A stretch of 64,000 bases of DNA from Paenibacillus albiflavus (GCF_004344915.1 NZ_SKFG01000011.1:1-64000); one strand, 5' to 3'; shown: positions 44,762 to 54,140, counted from the stretch's first letter. A program made the numbers and translations. Notes: generated by a model not told the origin, from the sequence alone.

Positions 44762-45193
44762 ATGCTGAACATTACACAAATTCAAGAAATTATTCCGCAT
44801 CGCCCACCATTTCTGCTAATCGATCGCATTTTGGAAGTAGAAGAAGGGGTACGAGCAGTCGGTATCAAAAATGTAACGATGAACGAGCCGTTCTTTGTCG
44901 GACATTTCCCAGGATATCCTGTAATGCCGGGTGTGCTGATCGTTGAGGCACTTGCGCAGGTGGGTACAGTTGCCATGCTAATGAAAGAAGAGAATCGTGG
45001 CAAACTTGGATTCTTCGCTGGCGTTGATAATTTCCGTTGGCGGGGCCAAGTTTTCCCTGGCGATACACTTCGCTTAGAAATGGAAATTACGCGCATGAAG
45101 GGAACGATCGGCAAAGGCAAAGCTGTTGCATCCGTAGATGGGAAGGTTGTTGCTGAAGGCGAGCTTATGTTCGCATTATCGGACAAACAGTAA
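44762..45193 (+). CDS. fabZ: 3-hydroxyacyl-ACP dehydratase FabZ
   Basis: 143-residue hot-dog fold enzyme that dehydrates 3-hydroxyacyl-ACP in type II fatty acid synthesis. Catalytic His48 ([14 protein letters not shown]) and Glu62 ([10 protein letters not shown]). An ATG at 44753 is too near AAAGGAG; the ATG at 44762 has about 10-nt spacing and matches the family N-terminus ([16 protein letters not shown]). Confidence 0.93.
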   Translation: MLNITQIQEIIPHRPPFLLIDRILEVEEGVRAVGIKNVTMNEPFFVGHFPGYPVMPGVLIVEALAQVGTVAMLMKEENRGKLGFFAGVDNFRWRGQVFPGDTLRLEMEITRMKGTIGKGKAVASVDGKVVAEGELMFALSDKQ

Positions 45194-45241
45194 ATCTTGA
45201 TATCATTTCATAATTGGATATGGAGAGGATGATTACCAACC

Positions 45242-46951
45242 ATGACACGCGTACAAACTCTATATGAACTATGGCTAAATGATCCAGCAGTAGACGATGC
45301 AACGAAATCAGAATTACAGGCGATTGCAGGCTCACCCAAAGAAATCGAAGATCGCTTCTATAAAGATCTTGAATTCGGCACAGGTGGTTTGCGTGGGGTA
45401 ATGGGTGCCGGCACGAATCGTCTAAATCAGTATACGATTGGCAAAGCAACACAGGGACTCGCTAATTATGTGTTAGAACAGGCGAGCCAAGCGAAATCGA
45501 CAGATGTGCCATCTGTTGTGATCGCGCATGATTCCCGTCATAACGCCAAGGAGTTCTCCTTAGAGGCAGCACTTGTGCTTGCTGGCAATGGAATTAAGGC
45601 TTATTTGTTCGATGACCTTCGTCCAACACCTGAACTGTCTTTTGCAGTGCGTGATCTTCATGCGTCAGCAGGGATTGTTGTTACGGCGAGTCATAATCCA
45701 CCTGAATATAATGGCTATAAAGTCTATGGTCCAGATGGCGGTCAGCTAACAACTGAGGGTGCAGGCGCCGTAACGGCTCAAATTCTATCGATCGATAGCT
45801 TTAAGGATGTTACCAAGCTGTCTCGCGAAGAGGCTGAGGCACAAGGATTGCTGGAGTGGATTGGCGAAGCGACAGATCGCAGATTTGTAAATGCGGTGCT
45901 GGCTGTTCGGCAGCGTCCAGAAGTGGCAAAGGCAATGGGCGAGAACTTCCGTGTTGTCTACACACCGCTTCATGGAGCCGGGAATCATTCTGTGCGCAAT
46001 ACGCTAGCTGCTGCGGGCTTTGAAGCTGTGAAGGTCGTAGCACAGCAAGAGCTTCCTGATCCCATGTTCTCAACCGTAGCATCTCCGAATCCAGAAGAAC
46101 GCGCAGCGTTCACGCTCGCACTTGAAACAGCCAAAGCGTATGACGCTGATTTGATTATTGGAACAGATCCTGATTGTGATCGAATGGGTGCGATTGTTAA
46201 GGACAAGAAGGGCGATTATCAGATCTTGACTGGCAACCAATCAGGTGCGCTCATGATGAACTATATACTTGAAGCGATGAAAGAACGAGGCGAGCTGCCA
46301 ACGAATGGCGCTGTCATTAAGACAATCGTAACGAGCGACTTGGGTCAAGCGATTGCAAGCTCATACGGTGCTCAAACCTTGAACACATTAACAGGCTTCA
46401 AATATATCGGTGAGCTGATGACGAAATTCGCTCAAACCGGGGAGAAGACCTTCCTTTTTGGTTACGAAGAAAGCTACGGCTATCTGGCAGGTATGCATGC
46501 GCGTGATAAAGACGCAGTTGTTGCATGTTTACTTATTAGTGAAGCAGCAGCTTATTATAAATCGCAGGGCAAGACGCTTGTAGATGTTCTGAACGAGCTG
46601 TATGAGCAGCATGGCTATTATTTGGAGAAACTTGAATCCCGCACAATGAAGGGGATTGAGGGTGTGGAACGCATTCGCTCCATTATGGAAGAATGGCGCC
46701 TAACGCCTCCAGCAGATATCGCAGGCATTGCGGTAAGCGAAGTAGAGGATTTTCAGCAAGGACTATATGGATTGCCGCATGAGAATGTCATCAAGTGCAA
46801 GCTTGTTGACGGATCATGGATTTGTTTAAGACCATCGGGTACAGAGCCGAAGATCAAGTTCTATTTTGCCGTAAAAGGTACAACGAGTACTGATGCTACA
46901 GAGCGTCTGAATGCAGTTGTTCAATCGGTAATGGAACGTGTAGATAAGTAA
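45242..46951 (+). CDS. pgcA: Phosphoglucomutase/phosphomannomutase
   Basis: 569-residue alpha-D-phosphohexomutase. Phosphoserine loop TASHNPPEYNGYKVY with Ser150, metal loop GTDPDCDRMG, sugar-binding loop GYEESYGY and phosphate-binding loop RPSGTEPKIKFYF all present. Length and features fit the PgcA/YhxB type, which supplies glucose-1-phosphate for teichoic acid and glycolipid synthesis. ATG after GGAGAGGATGATTACC. Confidence 0.9.
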   Translation: MTRVQTLYELWLNDPAVDDATKSELQAIAGSPKEIEDRFYKDLEFGTGGLRGVMGAGTNRLNQYTIGKATQGLANYVLEQASQAKSTDVPSVVIAHDSRHNAKEFSLEAALVLAGNGIKAYLFDDLRPTPELSFAVRDLHASAGIVVTASHNPPEYNGYKVYGPDGGQLTTEGAGAVTAQILSIDSFKDVTKLSREEAEAQGLLEWIGEATDRRFVNAVLAVRQRPEVAKAMGENFRVVYTPLHGAGNHSVRNTLAAAGFEAVKVVAQQELPDPMFSTVASPNPEERAAFTLALETAKAYDADLIIGTDPDCDRMGAIVKDKKGDYQILTGNQSGALMMNYILEAMKERGELPTNGAVIKTIVTSDLGQAIASSYGAQTLNTLTGFKYIGELMTKFAQTGEKTFLFGYEESYGYLAGMHARDKDAVVACLLISEAAAYYKSQGKTLVDVLNELYEQHGYYLEKLESRTMKGIEGVERIRSIMEEWRLTPPADIAGIAVSEVEDFQQGLYGLPHENVIKCKLVDGSWICLRPSGTEPKIKFYFAVKGTTSTDATERLNAVVQSVMERVDK

Positions 46952-46977
46952 AACAGTTTCACACGGATCGAAAGTGG

Positions 46978-47012
46978 CCTCTCTTGGTGCGCGAAGCAGC
47001 TTGAGAGGTTTT
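46978..47012 (+). terminator. Terminator after pgcA
   Basis: Stem CCTCTC/GAGAGG with an inner TGC/GCA hairpin, followed by TTTTCGTTT; 26 nt after the stop codon. Confidence 0.65.
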
Positions 47013-47143
47013 CGTTTGCGGTATTACAACATAGCCGACCTAATTCGGGAGATTTAATCATTCTTCATGTTTTTGCAAGCAAATACCAAAAAGATGTACA
47101 ATGGGAAACATGAGGATGGAATATAAAGGAGCGAGTATGAACA

Positions 47144-49207
47144 ATGAAATTATATAAGTCATGGAATCAGAGGATACGTCCTATCCTATGGTGGCTTGTC
47201 ATTATTGGATTAGTGGCGGCAATGCCTCTGGCATTCATGCGCGAGCACACCGAAACATCAACGAACAATGTTGAACTTGTATTTAACTATCGTTCCTTGC
47301 AGGAGATTTCGGATACGCAGCCTAAGCCAGATCAGTTCGTGAACGAGCATCTGGACAGAATGAAGAATGTCGGCATCACTTCGATGTCTGTATTTGAATC
47401 GACGTTGAATGAGTTAAAGATGGCGAGACGCATCGACGTATTCACACCGCATGAAGCGATGCTGCTTACGCAGACAGCAATACCTGTCAACAACAACTTC
47501 ACGTATATTTTGTTCAATAATCAAGAGGCGCAGAACAAGCTGGAGCCGATTATTAGACAATCGTTTACGGAAGATTTCGGAGTTCAGGTTTCACCTTGGG
47601 CATATGGTGATCGCAAAGGCTTAATTATCGAAATGGCCATGGATGATGCCTTGCTGCGTCCGATGGACCCAGATCCTATTACTATGCAAGCTTTGAAAGA
47701 CAAGGGCTTCAATTTAGTTGTCCGTATGTCGAATAAACGTCCTTTTGATAAGCATCGTATGGATACCCTGCTTGGAAACCTGCATAATAATTATGGAGTA
47801 AGCCGCATTGTTGTGGATTCCGATGCCGTTCCTGGATTTACGGGGGATGATGATGATCTTCTGCAAATGGCGGACAAGCTTCGTAAGTATGATATCGGTC
47901 TAGCGACAATTGAAATGCTAAAGGAGCCACAAAAAGGCTTTAATAAACTAGCGAATGCGATCAACTACAACGTTGTACGTTTGCATTCATTTACTGAGAA
48001 AGACACAGAGAAGTTCATGACGCCGATGACCAAAGGCGATCTAGAGGGCTTGATTGATGCGGCAGCGGATCGTTTTGTGCTGGCGGTTAAAGACCGCAAT
48101 ATCCGTATGATCTACTTGAATGCGAAAGTTTCAAAGAGTCTTGAGAAGAAGCAAGTGGATCAACCGCTTGAGGCGATCTACAAGGCTTTGGAAGGTCCAG
48201 ACGGAGCGATGGAGCGGATTGAACAAGCGGGCTTCACTTTTGGTCCGGCAGAGCCGTTCCAGGTGGAGAAAACTTCTTTTACTGATGTATGGCAAAAAAT
48301 TGCGCCGTATTTACTTCTACTTGGCGGAGTCGCATTAATTGCGCTGATGTTCTCTTATTTTATACCTGAATTGACGCTGCTTATCTATATTATCGGAGTT
48401 ATTGGTGCAGCAGGACTGAATGTCCTATCGGATTCGCTATATTCTTCAGGGCTTGCGCTGGCAGCATCCATAGCGGCACCGACTGTTGCCATGATTCTGG
48501 CGATTAAAACCGCGAACCGAGTGAATTTGGCTAACAAGAATGCAGGTGTTGTATTTGGTATTTGGTTAGTCGTTCGCACATCTGTTATTTCTATAATCGG
48601 TGCTGCTTATCTCGTTGCGCTGCTGAATCAAACGAAATATTTCTTGGTGCTTGAGCAATTCCGCGGTGTCTCAATGCTGCACTTGATGCCGATTCTGCTA
48701 ATTGGTATTTACATCTTGCTCTTTAGTGATGATGTAACGTATGCAAAGCGTTGGGAGAATTTCAAAGGGATATTGAACTATCGTATCAGTGTAATTTGGA
48801 TTATACTTGCAGCGCTCGGTGGCGTCATGATCTGGTTCTATCTGTCACGTACAGGCAATGAAGGATCAGCTTCTAACCTAGAGCGTATGCTCCGTGCTTT
48901 CTTGGAAGATTTCCTAGGTGCAAGACCGCGGAACAAAGAATTCTTGTTCGCACATCCTGTCTTCCTGTTAGGTGCATACTTGGCATTTAAGTACAAGAAT
49001 GCGATTTATCTCATGATTGGTGGTGTAATCGGACAGCTATCGATTGTTGATACGTTCGCGCATTTACACACACCGCTCCAAATCTCAGGACTTCGTGTTG
49101 TATACGGTCTCGTATTCGGTTTAATCATCGGTCTTGTCTTTATTGCAGCATGGGAAATAATCACTAGGAGTTGGAAACGTTGGGGAGCACCGTTATTCAG
49201 AGAATAG
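47144..49207 (+). CDS. DUF5693 family polytopic membrane protein
   Basis: 687 residues: membrane helix at about 12-30, a large extracellular domain to about 370 (NYRSLQEISDTQPKPDQF, MKNVGITSMSVFESTL), then about eight membrane helices (375-670). It belongs to the DUF5693 family, which is regularly found directly before csaB in Bacillales. It may take part in export or modification of the wall polymer, but no function is established to my knowledge. Its end overlaps csaB by about 28 nt in another frame, so the two are coupled. Confidence 0.85.
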   Translation: MKLYKSWNQRIRPILWWLVIIGLVAAMPLAFMREHTETSTNNVELVFNYRSLQEISDTQPKPDQFVNEHLDRMKNVGITSMSVFESTLNELKMARRIDVFTPHEAMLLTQTAIPVNNNFTYILFNNQEAQNKLEPIIRQSFTEDFGVQVSPWAYGDRKGLIIEMAMDDALLRPMDPDPITMQALKDKGFNLVVRMSNKRPFDKHRMDTLLGNLHNNYGVSRIVVDSDAVPGFTGDDDDLLQMADKLRKYDIGLATIEMLKEPQKGFNKLANAINYNVVRLHSFTEKDTEKFMTPMTKGDLEGLIDAAADRFVLAVKDRNIRMIYLNAKVSKSLEKKQVDQPLEAIYKALEGPDGAMERIEQAGFTFGPAEPFQVEKTSFTDVWQKIAPYLLLLGGVALIALMFSYFIPELTLLIYIIGVIGAAGLNVLSDSLYSSGLALAASIAAPTVAMILAIKTANRVNLANKNAGVVFGIWLVVRTSVISIIGAAYLVALLNQTKYFLVLEQFRGVSMLHLMPILLIGIYILLFSDDVTYAKRWENFKGILNYRISVIWIILAALGGVMIWFYLSRTGNEGSASNLERMLRAFLEDFLGARPRNKEFLFAHPVFLLGAYLAFKYKNAIYLMIGGVIGQLSIVDTFAHLHTPLQISGLRVVYGLVFGLIIGLVFIAAWEIITRSWKRWGAPLFRE

Positions 49208-50349
49208 TCATATCGGGTTACTACGGTTTTGATAATAGTGGGGATGAAGCAGTTCTGCAATCGATCCTGTTTGCATTGGAAGAACAAGGTCAGCAGCAAG
49301 GGATTAAGGTCGAACCAATTGTGCTATCCGGGAATCCTGCCCGCACAACCGAAATGTATGGCGTGCGTGCAGTTCCGCGTATGAAGATCGGAGCCGTGCT
49401 TGGTGCTTTGCGCGAAAGCAGTGGATTAATCTCTGGCGGCGGCTCGCTGCTGCAAGATGCCACAAGCTCTAGAACGATACCGTACTATCTAGCGATCCTC
49501 AAGCTTGCGCAGTGGCTCAGGAAGCCGACGTTTATATACTCGCAAGGTATTGGCCCTGTGAACAAGCAGATGTTCTGGCCGTGGATTCGATCTACGATGT
49601 CAAAGTGCGCTTACATCTCCGTGCGCGACGAAGAATCCGCCCAACTGCTGGTGCAGATGGGCGTCAAAACAGAGCGGATCGAGGTGGTACCCGATCCGGT
49701 GTTGGGCTTGCCGCTCCGGGCATCGGGATCGAGAGAGGCAGCAGACGCTGCCTCTTCGGCCGATCAGCCCGTGATCGGCGTCTCGGTCCGCCCCTGGGAG
49801 GCGGACCGCAGTGAGCTCGCGGCGCTCGCGGATTGCTTGCGCCGCGTATCGGCAGCAGCCGTGAGCATACGACTGCTGCCGTTCCACCTTCCGATGGACG
49901 AAGAAGCGTCGGAGTATGTGGCTGCGCGGATGGCGCAGACCGCGGGCGGTGACGGCGGCGCAGGTGCTGCCGCAGCCGCGGTCGCACCTAGCAGCGTCAC
50001 AATCGCCCGTGGGATTACTCATCCGCAGGATATGATCGCAGAGGTAGCCTCCTGCGATCTTGTGATCGGGATGCGGCTGCATTCGTTGATTTACGCCGCA
50101 TCGCAGCATGTGCCCATGGTTGGCATATCGTATGATCCGAAGATCGATCATTTTATGCACCGCCTGGGCATGGAGCCTGCCGCATCGACGCGCAGCATCG
50201 ATGCGGAGAAGCTGAGCGAGCATGTGCTTGAGCTGCTCGCTGCTCGGGACAAGTGGCGGTCGCAAAAGATGACCGCCATCGACAATCTCAAAGCGCAGGC
50301 GCAGCAGCCTGCGCAACAAATTATCAACTACTTACGTCTAAAGCTCTAA
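49180..50349 (+). CDS. csaB: Polysaccharide pyruvyl transferase CsaB
   Basis: 389 residues. Adds a ketal pyruvate to the secondary cell-wall polymer, the group that SLH domains bind. Signature N-terminus ISGYYGFDNSGDEAVLQSIL, then ISGGGSLLQDATSSRTIPYY, and the C-terminal GMRLHSLIYAAS. TTG at 49180 has AGGAG nine nt upstream; a TTG at 49171 directly abuts that site. From about 49680 to 50340 the base composition becomes strongly GC-rich, including an Ala/Gly stretch (GGDGGAGAAAAAVAP), unlike the start of the gene. SLH proteins at 54.2 and 58.7 kb are natural clients. Confidence 0.9.
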   Translation: MGSTVIQRIVISGYYGFDNSGDEAVLQSILFALEEQGQQQGIKVEPIVLSGNPARTTEMYGVRAVPRMKIGAVLGALRESSGLISGGGSLLQDATSSRTIPYYLAILKLAQWLRKPTFIYSQGIGPVNKQMFWPWIRSTMSKCAYISVRDEESAQLLVQMGVKTERIEVVPDPVLGLPLRASGSREAADAASSADQPVIGVSVRPWEADRSELAALADCLRRVSAAAVSIRLLPFHLPMDEEASEYVAARMAQTAGGDGGAGAAAAAVAPSSVTIARGITHPQDMIAEVASCDLVIGMRLHSLIYAASQHVPMVGISYDPKIDHFMHRLGMEPAASTRSIDAEKLSEHVLELLAARDKWRSQKMTAIDNLKAQAQQPAQQIINYLRLKL

Positions 50350-50360
50350 AGGATGCGATA

Positions 50361-51137
50361 TTGCAAATGAATGATAATCAAAGCTTGGCTAAACCTTATC
50401 CGACGGTTCCAATGTACGGCGTACCTATATCCAAAATGAACATGAAAGAAACCGTCAGGTTTCTAACGTCTGCCATTGAGGAGCATGTACCGCATCAGGT
50501 CGTGACGATAAATCCCATCATCTTGATGGCTGCGCTGGATAACGCTCAGTTCTACAAAGACCTGCAAGCCTCAGAGCTTATCGTTCCTGATGGTACAGGT
50601 GTAGTTTGGGCTGCTAATTATATAGGCCAGCCTGTACAGGAACGCGTTCCCGGGATAGAACTTGTCAATGAGCTGATGAAGGTCGGAGAGCTAAAGCGCT
50701 GGAGAGTCTACATGCTCGGTGCCTCGGATGAAGTGATCGAGGCTGCGGCGGCTAAACTGCAATCGAATCATCCTGCTATTCGAATTGTTGGTTATCGCAA
50801 CGGCTTTTTCTCAGAGGAGGAAGATCAGTCTGTGATTGCAGCGATTCGTGCGACAGAGCCTGATATTCTGCTCGTTGGACGTTCAACTGATAAGCAGGAC
50901 CCTTGGATTGCGAAGTATAAGCAAGAGCTTGGTGTTCCTGTGATGATGGGAGTCGGAGGTACGTTCGATATATTGTCTGGTAAGTTGAAGCGTGCGCCGA
51001 AACTTTTTCAACGTCTCCGTTTGGAATGGTTGTATCGTTTATTGCAGGAGCCTAAACGCTTCCCAAGAATGCTTGTCTTGCCAAAATTTGCGCTTAAAGT
51101 GATTCGTGAGCGAGATAAAGTGCTTAAACCAAGGTAA
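50361..51137 (+). CDS. tagA: WecG/TagA/CpsF family glycosyltransferase
   Basis: 258 residues, the usual size of TagA, the ManNAc transferase of teichoic-acid-like linkage units. Motifs: NPIILMAALDNAQFYKDL, VPDGTGVVWAANYIG, ERVPGIEL, and VGGTFDILSGKLKRAPK. TTG at 50361 has AAAGGA seven nt upstream; an ATG two codons later is an alternative; frames starting inside csaB are rejected. Peripheral membrane enzyme working after TagO. In this genome it may build the linkage of the pyruvylated wall polymer. Confidence 0.88.
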   Translation: MQMNDNQSLAKPYPTVPMYGVPISKMNMKETVRFLTSAIEEHVPHQVVTINPIILMAALDNAQFYKDLQASELIVPDGTGVVWAANYIGQPVQERVPGIELVNELMKVGELKRWRVYMLGASDEVIEAAAAKLQSNHPAIRIVGYRNGFFSEEEDQSVIAAIRATEPDILLVGRSTDKQDPWIAKYKQELGVPVMMGVGGTFDILSGKLKRAPKLFQRLRLEWLYRLLQEPKRFPRMLVLPKFALKVIRERDKVLKPR

Positions 51138-51225
51138 TTTAACTCATTATCGCCTGAAAAACGTCTTTTTGCGCCAAAAATGCTAGTGGTATTTATTTTA
51201 CATACAGAGTATAATTTGTTCGTAT

Positions 51226-51317
51226 TATTGAATTTATAACTTTTGTGTCATAAATTCTAGATAATACCTTAAGAAACACATCCGTCCTCACAGACGGTGA
51301 AATCGTTTCTACTTGGT
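51226..51317 (+). repeat. Interspersed structured repeat, copy 4
   Basis: Between tagA and tagO. TTGAATTTAT/ATAAATTCTA (one mismatch), GAAAC, CCGTC/GACGG, GTTTC all recognisable. About 180 nt before the tagO start. Confidence 0.85.
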
Positions 51318-51404
51318 GTAAAAATTGAAATATCATTAGTCCATCATTACAATGATAATAGAATCGATTATTGTTAAATTCTAAATTCGATGTAGGAACG
51401 TAAG

Positions 51405-51441
51405 AAACGACTCTAGCCTGTTATTTTGTGAAAATGCCTGA
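51405..51441 (+). terminator. Terminator-like hairpin in the tagO leader
   Basis: Stem AAACGACTC / GAGT-C-CGTTT (one bulge), 16-nt loop, followed by TTTTTCTTGT. It starts with AGAAACG and ends with CGTTT and TTCTTGT like the second hairpin of the interspersed repeat, so it may be a diverged half copy. It lies 60 nt before tagO and could be an attenuator or the end of the upstream unit. Confidence 0.5.
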
Positions 51442-51500
51442 GTCCGTTTTTCTTGTATATTTTTGGTTTTAGAGAAGTAGAGGGGTAGTGAATTTATATT

Positions 51501-52604
51501 ATGGTTTGGTTATTATATATAATTGGCTTTGTGTCATCCTGCCTAATTGCGTTGTTGCTTACACCGCTTGTGAAGAAACTGGCGTTCTGGATTGGCGCTA
51601 CAGATCAACCTGATGCACGTAAGGTACATACCAAGATCATGCCTCGATTGGGTGGCTTGGCTATTTTCCTAGCTTTTGTTGGTGCGTACTTCATTGTTTC
51701 ACCGATTCTGAATGATTATAACTATAATGCGGCTTTGGGAATTTTATTAGGGAGCACGGTCATTGTTTTGACAGGAGCGCTTGATGATCGTTTTCAAATC
51801 CGTCCACGATATAAATTGTTAGGGCAGCTTGTTGCTGCAGGAATTGTAGTAGCTTTTGGTATGCGTATTGATCTTGGCAGTCTACCATTCGTTGGAGATC
51901 TGTTGGTCGGTGCAGAGTGGGTTTCCATTCCGGTTACGATTCTGTGGCTCGTCGGCGTATCCAATGCGTTGAACCTGATTGATGGACTTGATGGTCTATC
52001 CGCAGGCGTGTCTGGTATCGCGACACTTACGATATTCGTATTATCGCTTATCGTTCCGAGTTTAACGGTATCTTTGCTTAGTATCATTCTACTTGGTGGT
52101 ATCGTAGGATTCTTATTCTACAACTTCCACCCAGCCAAAATATTCATGGGCGACACAGGCTCGCTCTTCCTCGGCTTTGCGCTTGCAGCGCTGTCGATTC
52201 TCGGATTTAAGCAAGCGACTGTCGTGTCCTTGCTCATCCCGATTCTGATTCTCGGCGTTCCGTTATCGGACACAGCACTTGCAATCTTGCGCCGATTGGT
52301 GAACAAGAAGCCGATCTCTGCGCCAGACAAGAGCCATTTGCATCACTGTCTGCTGCAGCTTGGATTCTCTCACCGTGTAACCGTGCTTATCATCTACGGA
52401 ATCGCGTTAATCTTCAGTGGTAGCGCAGTTGCATGTACAATCCTGCTGACTAGAGAAACCACTTGGGCCGTATTCCTCATCATCGGAATACTTCTCCTGC
52501 TCCTAGCCATCGGAGCCGAATTCATCGGCATCATCTCCAAACGCCGCCGTCCAATCCTCAGCTTCATCCAGAAGATAGGACAGCTGGTTACGAAATCGAA
52601 CTAA
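51501..52604 (+). CDS. tagO: Undecaprenyl-phosphate GlcNAc-1-phosphate transferase TagO
   Basis: 367-residue polytopic enzyme of the MraY/WecA family. It transfers GlcNAc-1-phosphate to undecaprenyl phosphate, the first step in wall polymer synthesis. Family motifs: QPDARKVHTKIMPRLGG, TGALDDRF (catalytic Asp pair), NLIDGLDGLSAG, FMGDTGSLFLGF, and the His loop DKSHLHHCLLQLG. About ten membrane helices. RBS AGTAGAGGGG. A terminator follows. Confidence 0.93.
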   Translation: MVWLLYIIGFVSSCLIALLLTPLVKKLAFWIGATDQPDARKVHTKIMPRLGGLAIFLAFVGAYFIVSPILNDYNYNAALGILLGSTVIVLTGALDDRFQIRPRYKLLGQLVAAGIVVAFGMRIDLGSLPFVGDLLVGAEWVSIPVTILWLVGVSNALNLIDGLDGLSAGVSGIATLTIFVLSLIVPSLTVSLLSIILLGGIVGFLFYNFHPAKIFMGDTGSLFLGFALAALSILGFKQATVVSLLIPILILGVPLSDTALAILRRLVNKKPISAPDKSHLHHCLLQLGFSHRVTVLIIYGIALIFSGSAVACTILLTRETTWAVFLIIGILLLLLAIGAEFIGIISKRRRPILSFIQKIGQLVTKSN

Positions 52605-52625
52605 TCTATTAGTAGATTCATAGAG

Positions 52626-52657
52626 AACCAATTCACCTAGGGTGGGTTGGTTTTTTT
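52626..52657 (+). terminator. Terminator after tagO
   Basis: Stem AACCAA-TTCACC / GGTGGG-TTGGTT with a TAG loop, followed by TTTTTTT; 22 nt after the stop. Confidence 0.85.
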
Positions 52658-52699
52658 GATAGGTTTACTTTGGCTAAGTTGAGCTGATTGGGTGGGCCA

Positions 52700-52895
52700 C
52701 TCATTACCTTTCGTGTGCCATAATTGGCACATTATCAGGTGAGGAATGCTGGATTAGGGGCAGATGGGGCCATCTATTACCTCTCAGAGGTAAATTGTTA
52801 ATCGAAAAGTGCCATGAATGGCCCGAGCGCTAGCAGATTAAGTGTTTTGAGATAATTAATCTGCCATTCATGGCCTGCCATCGGCCAATTTTGGC
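52700..52895. repeat. Cluster of inverted repeats
   Basis: Several palindromes in 200 bp without a gene: TGTGCCATAATTGGCACA (about 52721), TTACCTCTCAGAGGTAA (about 52776), GCCATGAATG paired with CATTCATGGC (about 52811 and 52872) enclosing GCAGATTAA/TTAATCTGC, and CGGCCAATTTTGGCCG (about 52881). Together they can form one long imperfect hairpin. No function recognised. Confidence 0.7.
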
Positions 52896-52904
52896 CGAGC
52901 GTGC

Positions 52905-53155
52905 ATCTGCATCTACCCAACCAGCCAATCCGTTCAACCATTCCAACCATGGAACCCAACTCAACCCATCCAACCAACCCAACCCCGCAACTCAACCTTA
53001 CTCAATCCATCCAACTAACTAACCCAACCAATCTAGCCCTTCGTATTACCATCTCACCATTCAATTGATGAGCCGCCCCCAACAAACATCACTCAACACT
53101 CCAACCAACCCAACTCTACTTACCACAATCAACATATCCACTCAACCAATATCCC
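52905..53155. repeat. G-poor CAACC/CCAAC low-complexity tract
   Basis: On the plus strand almost no G occurs; CAACC, CCAAC and CTCAAC recur dozens of times without fixed period. The minus strand is the G/T-rich 3' region of the DUF559-like gene, whose stop lies at 53116. No open frame of plausible composition is present. Confidence 0.75.
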
Positions 53156-53790
53156 GTAATCTTGCGATTGGGACGTTCAGGAGTGAGCAGCCCCTCATTT
53201 ACAAAATGTGTAATCCAATTCCGTGCAGTTCTCGTTGGAATATTGAAGCTTCTCGCAATATCAGAAGATCGCAGAAATCCATTGTATTGGTAAGCTAATT
53301 GGGTAAGCAATTGTTTGCGATTGGACCAAAGCTGCCCGTCTAGTGTTACTCCAGTTCGTTTGTTCAAGAGTGACCACCAATGGCCAATAGCTTGTACAAT
53401 CTGACGCTGACATAGCATCGGCTGCTTATCCACTTGGTAGGCTGAGAATCGCAGGATCATCCACCCCTGCAGCATGAAGTCATTTTGTCTTGTTAAATGA
53501 TCGCTAAAATCACCTGGAGAAATATCCCGAGCATGCGTCGTGAATCCATCAATTTCAATTAAGAGTTTAATCCCATTCTTCATATAGACGAAATCCGCAT
53601 ATCGATCCCCGCCTTTAAAATCCTTCAAAGGATACTCTGCCTCCAACCCATCAAATTCATAATCAAATGCAGGTCCCCAAACTTTTTCTAAGAAATTCAT
53701 TTCCGACTTTCCTAACTTATTCCGATGTAGTCCCAATCGCTGCGCTTTCTCTTCAAACATATGAACATAATTAGCTAACTCCGCTCTCAA
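53116..53790 (-). CDS. DUF559-like endonuclease-fold protein with C-terminal HTH, paralogue B
   Basis: About 224 residues, closely related to the protein at 39346: shared blocks GKSEMNFLEKVWGPAFDYEF, YADFVYMKNGIKLLIEIDGF, HARD, LQGWMILRFS, QAIGHWW and the C-terminal HTH (SSDIARSFNIPTRTARNW). TTG at 53790 is chosen because GAGAGGTGG lies 8 nt upstream and it aligns with the GTG start of paralogue A; the frame is open further up to 53886 but lacks a ribosome site there. The G/T-rich tract at its 3' end and the hairpin in its leader belong to the same unit. Substrate and role unknown. Confidence 0.75.
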   Translation of the reverse strand: MRAELANYVHMFEEKAQRLGLHRNKLGKSEMNFLEKVWGPAFDYEFDGLEAEYPLKDFKGGDRYADFVYMKNGIKLLIEIDGFTTHARDISPGDFSDHLTRQNDFMLQGWMILRFSAYQVDKQPMLCQRQIVQAIGHWWSLLNKRTGVTLDGQLWSNRKQLLTQLAYQYNGFLRSSDIARSFNIPTRTARNWITHFVNEGLLTPERPNRKITGYWLSGYVDCGK

Positions 53791-53865
53791 ATCAACATCC
53801 ACCTCTCTACATGACAATTTAGAGCAACCATGTGCCTTGAATGTAATAAGGTTGTGCCTGCAACG

Positions 53866-53904
53866 CAAAAAAGCACACCTCGCCAATTAAGACAGGGTGT
53901 GCTT
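53866..53904 (-). terminator. Terminator-like hairpin in the leader of DUF559 paralogue B
   Basis: Minus strand AAGCACACC / GGTGTGCTT with a 16-nt loop, followed by TTTTTTGCG, and preceded by GAGTG, the same as in paralogue A. It ends 76 nt before the TTG start. Confidence 0.7.
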
Positions 53905-54140
53905 CACTCTTAGAATTATTGTAAGGGAACGCGCTTCATACCGCAATACATCACGTACATTCCAGACCTGCTAACCCAATAAACGTCAAGAATCTAGCCC
54001 TTATGAAAATCTATCTTCCAATCTTCACTTTCTTATGACAAAAACCGATAACTTACATACGGAACTGTCTTTGGAATTCGAAGATTTTTGCTGAATACAT
54101 TCGATTTGTCGGGGGGTGTCATTGGACATTCGGATTTTCA

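Noticed and set aside
49600-50319. Long minus-strand frame in csaB, Arg/His-rich
   Set aside because: Explained by high GC content of the csaB patch; csaB on the other strand has clear family motifs.
52798-52995. Minus-strand frame with Gly/Trp-rich product
   Set aside because: It reads through the CAACC tract and palindromes, has biased composition from the repeat, and no ribosome site.
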